Assembly (NCBI GenBank): GCA_019416395.1
Contig: DXXH01000011.1
Coordinates: 2,382-24,715 of the forward strand
Length of the DNA: 22,334 nucleotides
Source of the DNA: Clostridiales bacterium
GTDB lineage: Bacteria; Bacillota; Clostridia; Oscillospirales; Acutalibacteraceae
Direction: 5' to 3'
The notes beneath the pieces were generated by a model. It saw only the letters and a program-made list of their open reading frames with translations. It made no database searches and had not been told where the DNA came from. The stretch's first letter is position 1, and each line of letters begins with the position of its first letter. This document shows, one piece after another, positions 7,582 to 15,482 of this stretch. The translations under genes and the position numbers were made by a program.

Positions 7582-7679
7582 GAGCTATGCCTTGTAACAG
7601 AAAACTTGTGCAAAACAGGGAATTGCACGGCATGGCGGCAAAGGCCGCTTTATTATGGCAGTGGAAGGAGCTTTGCGTT

Positions 7680-9749
7680 ATGAACCAATATCAGGCGAAA
7701 AATATTATCAACCTGGCCGTAGCCGGCCACAGCGGGTCTGGAAAGACTTCTCTGGCCGAGGCTATGCTGTACCTGGCCGGGGTTTCAGACCGCCGTGGCA
7801 AAGTGGGCGACGGTAACACCGTATGCGACTATGATCCTGAGGAGATCCGCCGGAAGGCTTCCATCTCCGCAGCCGCTGCTCCTTTAGAGTGGAAAAATAA
7901 GAAGATCAACCTGCTGGACGCTCCCGGCCTGTTCGACTTTGAGGGCGGCATGTGCGAGGCCATGCGGGCTGCTGATACTGTGCTGGTGGTGATCTCCGGC
8001 CGGGACGGCGTGGCTGTGGGCACGGAAAAAGCCTTTGCCGCCGCCGAGAAAAGCAATCTGGCCAAAATCTTCTTTGTCAACGGCTTGTGCGACGAAAGTG
8101 CCCGGTTCTACCGGGTATTCGAGGATTTGAAATCCCAGTTCGGCCCCTCGGTCTGCCCGGTGGTGGTACCCTACATTCAGGACGGCCAAGCCAATATCTA
8201 CATCAATTTGCTGGAATACAAGGCCTACGACTATTCCGGCGGCAAGCCCGTAGCCGTGGCCATGCCCGACATGGGTGACCGGCTGGAAGGCCTGCGCACC
8301 GCTATTTACGAAGCCGTTGCTGAAACCGACGACGAGCTGTTTGAAAAATATTTCGCCGGCGAACCCTTCACCCCCGAGGAAGTCATCGTGGGCGTGAGCA
8401 AGGGCGTGAAGTCCGGCACCATCACCCCGGTATTCTGCGGCGACGCGCTGCTTATGCGGGGCATGGAGCAGTTTATGGACGGTCTGGCCTGGCTGGCCCC
8501 ATCCGCCGAGGAAAAGGCCGGGGAAATCGGCCTGGATGTGGACGGCAACCCGGTGGAACTGTCTGTCAACGAGGACGGCGCCGCCGCTGCCATCGTCTTT
8601 AAGACCGTGGCCGACCCCTTCATCGGCAAACTCTCCTATGTCAAAGTGATTTCCGGAAAGATCTCCACCGAATCCCAGCTGGTCAACATGCGTACCGGCG
8701 CTACCGAGCGGGTAGGCAAGACGGTGATGATGGTGGGTAAAAAGCAGGTGGACGTGAAATACATCGGGGCCGGCGACATTGGGGCCATTCCCAAGCTGGC
8801 TTCCACCAACACCGGCGACACCCTGTGCTCTCCCACACGGAAGGTGGTTCTGGAAGGCGTGGAATATCCTGCTCCCACCCTGTCCATGGCCATTGTCCCT
8901 GCCAAGAAGGGCGAGGAAGACAAGATTGCCCAGGGCATGCTCCGGCTGTCTGAGGAAGATCCCACCTTGCAGTTCTCCACCAACACGGAGACTCACGAGA
9001 TGATCATCAGCGGCTTGGGCGAGCAGCATTTGGACGTGGCGGTTTCCAAGCTGAAAGCAAAATTCGGCGTGGACGTCACCCTGAAAAAGCCCAAGGTGCC
9101 TTACCGTGAGACCATCCGCAAAACGGTGCAGGTACAGGGCCGCCACAAGAAACAGACCGGCGGTCACGGCCAGTTCGGCGACGTTTGGATCGAGTTCTCC
9201 CCCTGCGACAGCGACGGCCTGGAATTTGGCGAGCGGGTTGTGGGCGGTTCCGTACCCAAGGGCTTCTTCCCCGCTGTGGAAAAGGGCCTGCGGGAATGCA
9301 TTCAGAAGGGCCCCCTGGCCGGATATCCTGTGGTGGGCCTGTCCGCCGTGCTGTACGACGGCTCCTACCACCCGGTAGACTCTTCGGAAATGTCCTTTAA
9401 GATGGCGGCGACCCTGGCTTACAAGGCCGGTATGCCCCAGGCCAACCCTGTGCTGCTGGAGCCCATTGGCCATTTGAAGGCCACAGTGCCCGACGCCAAC
9501 ATGGGCGACGTGATGGGCGAAGTGAACAAGCGCCGGGGCCGTGTACTGGGTATGGAGCCCGCCGGTGACGGCAAGCAGACGGTAGAGGCGGAAGTTCCCA
9601 TGGCGGAAATGCACGACTTTACCACCTTTATCCGCCAGTGCACCCAGGGCCGTGGCAGCTTCAGCTTTGCCTTTGAGCGGTATGAGGAAGCGCCTCAGAA
9701 CGTGGCCCAGAAGGTGATCGAGGAATCCAAAGCCGAAAACGCGGAATAA
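7680..9749 (+). CDS. Elongation factor G-like translational GTPase (EF-G paralogue)
   Basis: 689 residues with the five-domain EF-G order: G domain (about 1-270), domain II, III, IV (from about 475, RETIRKTVQVQGRHKKQTGGHGQFGDV region) and V (with the MGDVMGEVNKRRGRVLGM segment). It fits the EF-G-like branch that accompanies classical FusA in many Firmicutes: P-loop GHSGSGKTS (16-24), G3 as DAPG (80-83) followed by LFDFEGG rather than DTPGH. The G4 position, normally NKxD, reads NGLC (134-137) followed by DE, so the usual guanine-specificity Asp is displaced or lost. Its role may be translocation-related or ribosome rescue/stress; that is not determined here. ATG 7680 is preferred over 7587 because GGAAGGAG lies 9 bases upstream and the predicted transcript begins at about 7588. 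It is a single-gene unit with its own promoter and terminator, not next to str-operon genes. Confidence 0.88.
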   Translation: MNQYQAKNIINLAVAGHSGSGKTSLAEAMLYLAGVSDRRGKVGDGNTVCDYDPEEIRRKASISAAAAPLEWKNKKINLLDAPGLFDFEGGMCEAMRAADTVLVVISGRDGVAVGTEKAFAAAEKSNLAKIFFVNGLCDESARFYRVFEDLKSQFGPSVCPVVVPYIQDGQANIYINLLEYKAYDYSGGKPVAVAMPDMGDRLEGLRTAIYEAVAETDDELFEKYFAGEPFTPEEVIVGVSKGVKSGTITPVFCGDALLMRGMEQFMDGLAWLAPSAEEKAGEIGLDVDGNPVELSVNEDGAAAAIVFKTVADPFIGKLSYVKVISGKISTESQLVNMRTGATERVGKTVMMVGKKQVDVKYIGAGDIGAIPKLASTNTGDTLCSPTRKVVLEGVEYPAPTLSMAIVPAKKGEEDKIAQGMLRLSEEDPTLQFSTNTETHEMIISGLGEQHLDVAVSKLKAKFGVDVTLKKPKVPYRETIRKTVQVQGRHKKQTGGHGQFGDVWIEFSPCDSDGLEFGERVVGGSVPKGFFPAVEKGLRECIQKGPLAGYPVVGLSAVLYDGSYHPVDSSEMSFKMAATLAYKAGMPQANPVLLEPIGHLKATVPDANMGDVMGEVNKRRGRVLGMEPAGDGKQTVEAEVPMAEMHDFTTFIRQCTQGRGSFSFAFERYEEAPQNVAQKVIEESKAENAE

Positions 9750-9785
9750 TCGGCGGGTGGCCCCGCTGGACGAGTCGCGCCTTGG

Positions 9786-9831
9786 GACGGCGGCTGAAAG
9801 CCGCGTCTGATCAAACCATGGACGCGCGTCC
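9786..9831 (+). other. GC-rich hairpins in the EF-G-like mRNA 3' region
   Basis: GACGGCGGCT-GAA-AGCCGCGTC (9786-9807, one bulged G) and the palindrome GGACGCGCGTCC (9820-9831) lie between the stop codon and the terminator at 9881. They suggest a structured 3' untranslated region of ~150 nt; no known RNA family was recognised. Confidence 0.4.
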
Positions 9832-9880
9832 GCGCCGCAGGCAACAGTCTAAGGCCCAGACCACTCTCACAAAATCACAG

Positions 9881-9910
9881 GAGGGACCCTTTTTAGGGTC
9901 CCTCTTTTTT
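9881..9910 (+). terminator. Terminator of the EF-G-like gene
   Basis: GAGGGACCC (9881-9889), loop TTTTTA, GGGTCCCTC (9896-9904), then six Ts. It lies 131 bp after the stop codon. Confidence 0.95.
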
Positions 9911-10015
9911 GGGCGCGCCGTGCTAGCCAAAAGTAACACCTCAAGTTTCTGCAGTTTGCGCCCTTCTTTGTTCACTTTGGGGAGAAAAAGCTGTTTTCTT
10001 TGGCGGATCTACTAC

Positions 10016-10044
10016 TTGTTATTTGCGTAGAATGATTTTAGAAT
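10016..10044 (+). promoter_or_regulatory. Promoter of the 57-residue membrane protein gene
   Basis: TTGTTA (10016-10021), 17 bases, TAGAAT (10039-10044), giving a ~45-nt leader before ATG 10099. Confidence 0.65.
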
Positions 10045-10098
10045 GTAGTTGTAAAAATCTCCATGTTTTTGGCATTGCTTTCTAAGGAGGCGAGCAGT

Positions 10099-10272
10099 AT
10101 GACAGGACGGCCCCCACCAGTAGCGGATCCCAACATCGTCACCGCTGGTTTGACGTACCGCAGAGTAAACTCCAAGAGGAAGAAGGAACCCATGCCTGTG
10201 ATCCCTCTCCTCATCGTCGTGGCTTTGGTTGCAGTCATCGTGCTGCTGACCATGCATCTCTGGCAATGGTAA
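10099..10272 (+). CDS. Small single-pass membrane protein, function unknown
   Basis: 57 residues, not recognised as any named family. The N-terminal ~30 residues are hydrophilic and basic (TYRRVNSKRKKEP). They are followed by a strongly hydrophobic helix at about 32-52 (PVIPLLIVVALVAVIVLL) and a short MHLWQW tail. By the positive-inside rule the basic N-terminus should be cytoplasmic. ATG 10099 is chosen because AAGGAGG (10084-10090) sits 8 bases upstream; an in-frame ATG at 10063 lies before this site. The gene has its own promoter and a strong terminator within 50 bp, so it is a complete transcription unit and likely real despite its size. Nothing in the neighbourhood points to a function. 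Confidence 0.72.
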   Translation: MTGRPPPVADPNIVTAGLTYRRVNSKRKKEPMPVIPLLIVVALVAVIVLLTMHLWQW

Positions 10273-10292
10273 ACCTTTTCAAAAACACAAAA

Positions 10293-10326
10293 GACACCCA
10301 AGCGCTGAACTTGGGTGTCCTTTTTT
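10293..10326 (+). terminator. Bidirectional terminator between the small membrane protein gene and ybaK
   Basis: GACACCCAAG (10293-10302), loop CGCTGAA, CTTGGGTGTC (10310-10319), then CTTTTTT. On the minus strand the same stem is followed by TTTTGTGTTTTT, so it can also end the ybaK operon. Confidence 0.93.
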
Positions 10327-10364
10327 ATCTTTTGGAAAGGGCCGGAACCGCCGCCCTGGGCAGT

Positions 10365-10853
10365 TCACCCTTTTACGATCACGTCGCCCCACATGGCGTT
10401 GGCGGCTTTCACCAGATCCTGGGGGGACAAGCACAGCTGCAAGCCACGCTTGCCGCCGCTGACATAGATTTTCTCCTTATCCCGGACGCTCTGGTCCACC
10501 ACCGTGGGGAACTGCTTTTTCATGCCCAGCGCCGTACAGCCGCCCCGGATATATCCGGTAGTGGACAGCAGATCCTTTACGTGGAGCATTTCCAGGGATT
10601 TTTCCCCCACCAGGGACGCCGCCTTCTTCCGGTCCAGCTCCTGGGTCACCGGCAGCACAAACACAAAATGTCCGCCGCTTTTCCCCACCGTCACCAAAGT
10701 CTTGCACACGTCCTGGGCAGGCAGCCCCAAACGCTGGGCAACCTCTAACCCGTCGGTGAATTCCTCACAGGGGTAGGTATAGGCCTCATAAGGAATTTTC
10801 ATACGATCCAACAACCGCAGGGCGTTTGTCTTTTCCACTTTTTCCTTAGCCAT
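10365..10853 (-). CDS. ybaK: Cys-tRNA(Pro)/Cys-tRNA deacylase YbaK/EbsC family
   Basis: 162 residues, the usual length for YbaK, a trans-editing enzyme that hydrolyses Cys mis-attached to tRNA(Pro) by prolyl-tRNA synthetase. Family signatures are visible: TNALRLLDRMKIPYEAYTY at the start (9-27), VCKTLV (49-54) with the conserved lysine at 51 needed for activity in characterised YbaK, FVFVLPVTQELDRKKAA (63-79), and TTGYIRGGCTALGMKKQFPT (98-117). Its start ATG overlaps the htrA stop (TAATG), and AAGGAG lies in the end of htrA, so the two are translationally coupled and it is the last gene of the response regulator-kinase-HtrA operon. This places translation quality control with envelope stress sensing; the functional link is inference. 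Confidence 0.93.
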   Translation of the reverse strand: MAKEKVEKTNALRLLDRMKIPYEAYTYPCEEFTDGLEVAQRLGLPAQDVCKTLVTVGKSGGHFVFVLPVTQELDRKKAASLVGEKSLEMLHVKDLLSTTGYIRGGCTALGMKKQFPTVVDQSVRDKEKIYVSGGKRGLQLCLSPQDLVKAANAMWGDVIVKG

Positions 10854-12772
10854 TACTTTTGTGTCTCTCCTTTGTCTTCCAGGAGAGTGATGGTCACGTC
10901 GATCTCTTCCCCGCTGCCAATCCCTGTCTCAGGCATACGGTACAACGTGACGGTGACCTGGTCTCCTGGCTCATAACGCAGCAGAAGATTGGATATATCC
11001 GTAAGTTCTTCCACAGGCTCCCCGTCAATGGCCACGATAATGTCGTTTACCTGGGCTTCCGTTCCGGCAAACGAGCTGTCCTCGTCAATGGAAGCGATCA
11101 TGAAGCCCCTGGGTACGCCATATACGGCAGCCTCAGCCGCGTTCAAATCATACCCGGTAATGCCCAGCCGCACCCGGCCTTCCACATATCCCCCGGAAAG
11201 CAACTGGTCGATAATATCCTTGGCCTTGCTCACCGGTATGGCAAAGCCCATGCCCTCATAGCCGTCGGTGATGATCTTGGAAGAATTGATCCCCACCACC
11301 TGGCCGTACATATTCACCAGCGGGCCCCCGGAATTCCCCGGATTGATAGCAGCGTCGGTCTGGATAAAGGTCATGCCGTTTTCGCTGTAACGCTCCACCG
11401 CCCGGTCCAGCCCGGAAATGATCCCCCGGGTCAGAGAACTGGTAAACCGCTCCCCTCCCGGATTCCCGATGGCCAACACCCATTCGCCGATCTCCAGCTC
11501 ATTGGCGTCTCCGAATTCCGCCGGGGTAAAGTTGTGGTCGTTTGTCTTGATAATGGCCAAATCCGTGGTCCGGTCCATGCCTACCACCACCGCGTCATAC
11601 TGCTGGCCGTCATAAGTGGTCACCGTCACCAAAACGCTTTTGCTGTTGAGCACCACATGGGCGTTGGTGATGATGTACCCGTCCGACGTGGCGATAATGC
11701 CCGTGCCGGAACTGTCCGTATTTTCCCCGTCCGTGGACACGGTAATGGCCACGGTGGACTGCACCACCCGGTCATACACCTGCTGGGCGTCCAGCGGGTC
11801 CCCTTCCGGCTTCTCGTAAATGAGGATCCCTTCCTCATTGGGGGTCACGTCTACCTGGGGCAGCTCCACCTGGGGCTGGGAATCCTCTTGCTGCCGGGCG
11901 GGGTTCTGGGACTCCGACGGCGTTTCCGGCAGCGTCTCCACCAGGGGACTTTCCATGGTCTGCCCGGTCACCGCCCAACTGATCACAAAGGCGGAAAAGC
12001 CAATCACAGTCCCCGCCACCAGTGCCGAGGCGATCCACAAAAACACCTTCAACCCCCGGGACATCTTTTTCCGTGGCGGCTTTTGGGCGGGCTGGCCGTA
12101 CCCGTATCCCCCGGCATATCCATACCAGGGCTGGGCCGGGCCGGCAGGGGCGCCATAAGCGCCATAGGCGGGCATATTGGGTACTCCTTGGACAGGCTGG
12201 GCTCCGTAGGTCCCATATCCACCATAGGGGGGATATGCCCCCCAGGGACCGTTAGGCCCTGCCTGGGGTCCGTAGCCTGGCCAGGGCTGCTGAGGCGGGG
12301 GAACCGGCTGCCCCTGCCGGGGGTATTCCGGCTCCTGGGCTTCCGGTACCGGGGCTTCCACCGGCTGGGGGGTTCCCTGGCCTGGCTGGCCTTCCCCCTC
12401 TTGGGGAAGGGGCATTTCCACCGGGGCAGTGGGGGCGGTATCCACCACAGGCTGCTGGAAAGCTGCCCCTTCCGGGGAAGCACTCTGGCCCGGCTGGCTC
12501 TCGCCGGCAGTGGGAGCGGTATCCCCCACAGGCTGCTGGGAAGCTGTCCCTTCCGGGGAAGCACTCTGGCCCGGCTGGCTTTCACCGGCAGCGGGGGTGG
12601 TTTCCCCCACAGGCTGCTGGGAAGCTGTCCCTTCCGGGGAAGCACTCTGCCCCGGCTGGCTGTCTTCGCTGGCGGGGGCGGTGCTCTCTATGGGCTGACC
12701 TGCTCCGCCTTCCTGTGTTTCCCCTGGCGTATCTTCCTGGGCGGGCAGATTATTCTTCTGATTGTCCGTCAT
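10853..12772 (-). CDS. htrA: Membrane-anchored HtrA/DegP-type serine protease with PDZ domain
   Basis: 639 residues. A long Pro/Gln/Gly/Tyr-rich N-terminal region (1-235) contains three tandem 27-residue repeats (38-64, 65-91, 92-118) and a Gly/Tyr/Pro-rich stretch (165-228). A basic KPPRKKMSR stop signal and one membrane helix (241-268) follow, then a linker. The trypsin-like S1C domain has His372 (ITNAHVV), Asp404 (TDLAIIK) and Ser481 (GNSGGPL), and a C-terminal PDZ domain spans about 525-630. All catalytic residues are intact. The topology (basic side N-terminal) puts the tail inside and the protease outside the cell, where HtrA degrades or refolds damaged exported proteins. The cytoplasmic tail is much longer than the few dozen residues usual in Gram-positive HtrA. 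Start supported by AAAGGAG; it overlaps the kinase gene by 23 bp and ybaK by 1 bp. Confidence 0.95.
   Translation of the reverse strand: MTDNQKNNLPAQEDTPGETQEGGAGQPIESTAPASEDSQPGQSASPEGTASQQPVGETTPAAGESQPGQSASPEGTASQQPVGDTAPTAGESQPGQSASPEGAAFQQPVVDTAPTAPVEMPLPQEGEGQPGQGTPQPVEAPVPEAQEPEYPRQGQPVPPPQQPWPGYGPQAGPNGPWGAYPPYGGYGTYGAQPVQGVPNMPAYGAYGAPAGPAQPWYGYAGGYGYGQPAQKPPRKKMSRGLKVFLWIASALVAGTVIGFSAFVISWAVTGQTMESPLVETLPETPSESQNPARQQEDSQPQVELPQVDVTPNEEGILIYEKPEGDPLDAQQVYDRVVQSTVAITVSTDGENTDSSGTGIIATSDGYIITNAHVVLNSKSVLVTVTTYDGQQYDAVVVGMDRTTDLAIIKTNDHNFTPAEFGDANELEIGEWVLAIGNPGGERFTSSLTRGIISGLDRAVERYSENGMTFIQTDAAINPGNSGGPLVNMYGQVVGINSSKIITDGYEGMGFAIPVSKAKDIIDQLLSGGYVEGRVRLGITGYDLNAAEAAVYGVPRGFMIASIDEDSSFAGTEAQVNDIIVAIDGEPVEELTDISNLLLRYEPGDQVTVTLYRMPETGIGSGEEIDVTITLLEDKGETQK
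12419..12661 (-). repeat. Three in-frame 81-bp repeats within htrA
   Basis: Codons for SQPGQSASPEG(T/A)A(S/F)QQPV followed by a (G/V)(E/D)T(T/A)P(A/T)A tail, repeated three times with an exact 27-codon period. Copy-number change would alter tail length without shifting frame. Confidence 0.9.
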
Positions 12773-14324
12773 CTTCCTTGCTCCTTTCAGTTTCCGGCTT
12801 TTCCTGTTTGGACTCCTTTTTCTCCTTGGGCTTGGACCGGAAGCTTGTTTCCTTCAATTTAAACGAACCGGTATCCTTCAGCTTGGGGGCTTCCTGGGGC
12901 TTGGGAACGTAAAACTCGAACCGGCAGAACTTGCCCAGGGTGGAACTGACGGAGATATCTCCCCCGTGCAGCTTTAAAATGGTGCGCACGATGTACAGTC
13001 CCAGTCCCATGCCGTTTTTATCCCGGCTGCGGGATTTATCCGTTTTATAAAAGCGCTCAAAGATCATGGGCAGCTCTTCGGGAGCGATGCCCTGGCCGCT
13101 GTTCTCGATGACCACGGTGGTGCGGTCGATGCCATCGGAGATCCGCACCGAGATATACCCGCCCTGATTGGTGAACTTCACGGCGTTTTCAATCAGGTTG
13201 TACACCACCTGGTGCAGCAGGTCCTGATCCCCCAGCACCATCTGGGGAAGGGCGTCTTCCAGGCCGCGGATCTCGATCTCCTTTTCATCGATGCTCTGCT
13301 CAAAGGTCAGCAGAGTGGTGACCACTGTCTGGGTGATGTCAAACTGGGTGGGGTGCAGCTTCATTTCCCCACTGTCGATCCGGGAAAGGTCCAGCATGGA
13401 TTTCACCAGCCGGGACAGCCGCTTCACCTCGTCGGACACAATGTGCAGGTATTTGTCTTCCTGCTCTTTGGGAATGGTGCCGTCCAGGATCCCGTCGATA
13501 AACCCGGCAATGGTGGTCATGGGGGTTTTCAGCTCGTGGGACACATTGGCGATAAAGCTCCGCCGGGTCCCTTCCGAATTGGACAGGGAATTGGCCATAT
13601 TGTTAAAGGAAATGGCCAGCTGGCCCAGCTCGTCCACGCTGGTCACCGGCACCCGCACGGAAAAGTCCCCGCCGCCAAAGCTGCGGGCCGCTGCCGACAT
13701 CTGCCGCAAAGGCTTCACCAGCCGGTAAGCAAACAGCCCCACCACGCAGAAGGTCACCCCCAGGGCCGCCGCGGCGGCTACCAGGAACATCTGTATGGCT
13801 TCCCCCTGGAAAGCGTTCACTGTGGCGGAACTGGTGGTGGCGAACACCGCCCCCACGCACAGCTGCTCATCTCCGGCGCACATGGGCACCCCAATGATGT
13901 AAAACGGGCTTTGGTACAGCCCACCAAAGGTATTGCGGCTTTCATACATGCCTTTGGCGGCCTGGGCCACGGTTTGTTTGGGCACCGCCTGGGGGGATTC
14001 CAATTTGCTGTTGGGATAATTTCCCAAAAGAATATTCCCTTCCAGGTCGGTGATGAAAATATCCGCGTCTATGCTGGTGGAAAAGGTATTGATAAACCCT
14101 TTCAGCACCGTGGTTTGCAGTTCATAGCTGTCCTCGCCGGTTTTCGTCAAAAACACGCTGGACATATCCGAAATGGATTTGGCGTTCTGCGTGAGCAATT
14201 CCTTTTTCTCATTGCGCCAATATTGGGAAAAGAAAATCATCATCACGCTGCCCAGCATGATAAAACTGAGCACCACAATGACCATGGTAATGGCAAGATA
14301 CCGGGTAAAAATACTTTTTTGCAT
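12750..14324 (-). CDS. Sensor histidine kinase with extracellular sensor, HAMP domain and charged C-terminal tail
   Basis: 524 residues. TM1 at about 8-33, an extracellular sensor of ~140 residues (35-175), TM2 at about 178-200, and a HAMP domain at about 201-253 (ending in the DELGQLAISFNNMA region). The HisKA domain has the phospho-accepting His263 in NVSHELKTPMTT. The HATPase_c domain has the N box NLIENAVKF (376-384), G1 ENSGQGI (407-413), F box around FERFYK, and G2 GMGLGLYI (438-445). All catalytic boxes look intact. Beyond residue 475 there is a ~50-residue Lys/Glu/Ser-rich tail not typical of this class. It partners the response regulator encoded 32 bp upstream and overlaps htrA by 23 bp, an arrangement similar to WalRK- or CssRS-linked HtrA systems of Firmicutes. 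A role in sensing envelope or secretion stress is therefore inferred, not shown. Confidence 0.95.
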   Translation of the reverse strand: MQKSIFTRYLAITMVIVVLSFIMLGSVMMIFFSQYWRNEKKELLTQNAKSISDMSSVFLTKTGEDSYELQTTVLKGFINTFSTSIDADIFITDLEGNILLGNYPNSKLESPQAVPKQTVAQAAKGMYESRNTFGGLYQSPFYIIGVPMCAGDEQLCVGAVFATTSSATVNAFQGEAIQMFLVAAAAALGVTFCVVGLFAYRLVKPLRQMSAAARSFGGGDFSVRVPVTSVDELGQLAISFNNMANSLSNSEGTRRSFIANVSHELKTPMTTIAGFIDGILDGTIPKEQEDKYLHIVSDEVKRLSRLVKSMLDLSRIDSGEMKLHPTQFDITQTVVTTLLTFEQSIDEKEIEIRGLEDALPQMVLGDQDLLHQVVYNLIENAVKFTNQGGYISVRISDGIDRTTVVIENSGQGIAPEELPMIFERFYKTDKSRSRDKNGMGLGLYIVRTILKLHGGDISVSSTLGKFCRFEFYVPKPQEAPKLKDTGSFKLKETSFRSKPKEKKESKQEKPETERSKEDDGQSEE

Positions 14325-14356
14325 GGTTCGCCTTTCTCACCTCAGCCGGGTCCCGC

Positions 14357-15052
14357 TTATTCCTTTACCTCAAATTTATACCCCACGCCCCACACGGTTT
14401 TCAGAGCCCATTTATCCGAGGCCCCTTCCAGCTTTTCCCGCAGGCGCTTCACGTGTACGTCCACCGTACGGCTGTCCCCGTAGTAGTCGAAGCCCCACAC
14501 CTCGTCCAAAAGCTGGTCCCGGGTAAACACCCGGTTGGGATTGGACGCCAGGTGGTAAATCAGCTCCATCTCCTTGGGCGGCGTATCCACCTGCACCCCT
14601 TTGACCTTCAATTCATAGTTTGTCAGGTTGATGGACAAATTTTCGTAATTGACCACCTTATTTTCTTCCTTATCCTCGCTGTGCTTTCCGCTGCGGCGCA
14701 GCACGGCGTTGATCCGGGCGATGACTTCCTTTGTCTCAAAGGGCTTCACCACATAGTCGTCGGCGCCCAGCTCCAGGCCCAGCACCTTGTCGAACACTTC
14801 CCCCTTGGCCGTGAGCATGATGATGGGCCGGGTGGACTTTTTCCGGATTTCCCGGCACACCTGCCAACCGTCCAAGCCGGGCAGCATGATGTCCAGCAGG
14901 ATCAGGTCCGGGTTCACCGAATCAAACATTTTCAGGGCGGTTTCGCCGTCGTTGGCGATGGACGCCTCAAAGCCTTCCTTTTCAATGTACAACCGCAGAA
15001 GCTCGCAGATATTGGTATCGTCGTCCACGATCAAGATTTTTCCAGATGCCAT
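14357..15052 (-). CDS. OmpR/PhoB-family response regulator
   Basis: 231 residues: a receiver domain (4-118) with the acidic pair near residues 10-12 (ILIVDDD), phospho-acceptor Asp54 (LLDIMLPG), Thr81 and Lys103 (VVKPF). A winged-helix DNA-binding domain follows (about 130-228, with FTRDQLLDEVWGFDYYGDSRTVDVHVKRLR recognition region, split here as FTRDQLLDEVWG and SRTVDVHVKRLREKL). The open frame begins at 15103, but ATG 15052 is chosen: GGGAGG lies about 8 bases upstream, and MASGKILIVDDD is where the receiver begins. First gene of the operon, expressed from the promoter at 15113-15141, and cognate to the adjacent kinase. Its targets probably include its own operon with htrA; no operator was identified. 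Confidence 0.95.
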   Translation of the reverse strand: MASGKILIVDDDTNICELLRLYIEKEGFEASIANDGETALKMFDSVNPDLILLDIMLPGLDGWQVCREIRKKSTRPIIMLTAKGEVFDKVLGLELGADDYVVKPFETKEVIARINAVLRRSGKHSEDKEENKVVNYENLSINLTNYELKVKGVQVDTPPKEMELIYHLASNPNRVFTRDQLLDEVWGFDYYGDSRTVDVHVKRLREKLEGASDKWALKTVWGVGYKFEVKE

Positions 15053-15112
15053 AAAGGGATCCTCCCTTTCCATTATAACTCTCTTATGGGTACTTTTCCC
15101 CAATGTAAATCC

Positions 15113-15141
15113 ATTTTACCTGTAATCTATGGCAAAAGCAA
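15113..15141 (-). promoter_or_regulatory. Promoter of the response regulator-kinase-htrA-ybaK operon
   Basis: Minus strand TTGCTT (15136-15141), 17 bases, TAAAAT (15113-15118); start of transcription near 15106, giving a ~54-nt leader. Confidence 0.65.
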
Positions 15142-15256
15142 GAAGAACACGTGAAGATTCTATGAAGTTGACCCGCCGCTCCAGAGCCGTCGAATTCCCG
15201 CAAAACCCCTCACCATTGGGGCCGGCCCACCTGGCAGACCCATCCGATGGTCCCTA

Positions 15257-15436
15257 GGCGCAAGCTCCCGGTGGCGGGGCGCAACTTCACGGCAGGCCCT
15301 GGGCACAAGCTCCCGGCGGCGGGACGCAGCTCCTCGGCAGGACCCGGGCGCAGGCTCCCGGCGGCGGGACGCGGCTCCTCGGCGTGCCCTGGGCGCAAGC
15401 TCCCGGCGTCGGGGCGCGGCTTCCCAGCAGGAATAT
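15257..15436 (+). repeat. Four tandem 45-bp GC-rich repeats
   Basis: Units start with GGC(G/A)CA(A/G)GCTCCCGG at 15257, 15302, 15347 and 15392, an exact 45-bp period. Each carries a small CCCG-4 nt-CGGG hairpin. It lies in the divergent intergenic region between the response regulator and symporter genes, outside both promoters. Because 45 is divisible by three, open frames run through it in both directions, but none has a supported start site, so it is called non-coding. Confidence 0.92.
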
Positions 15437-15482
15437 CCATCGGTCACCTCGAAAAATTTGTCTAAAAACTGGAAATTTCCAC

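Noticed and set aside
7587..7679. 31-residue extension of the EF-G-like protein
   Set aside because: The ATG at 7587 coincides with the predicted transcription start; the internal ATG has a strong ribosome site and the family's normal N-terminus.
7884..9614. 576-codon open frame on the minus strand
   Set aside because: Antisense shadow of the EF-G-like gene, whose domains are unmistakable.
10859..12862. 667-codon open frame on the plus strand
   Set aside because: Antisense shadow of htrA; composition is that of reversed codons and no start signal is seen.
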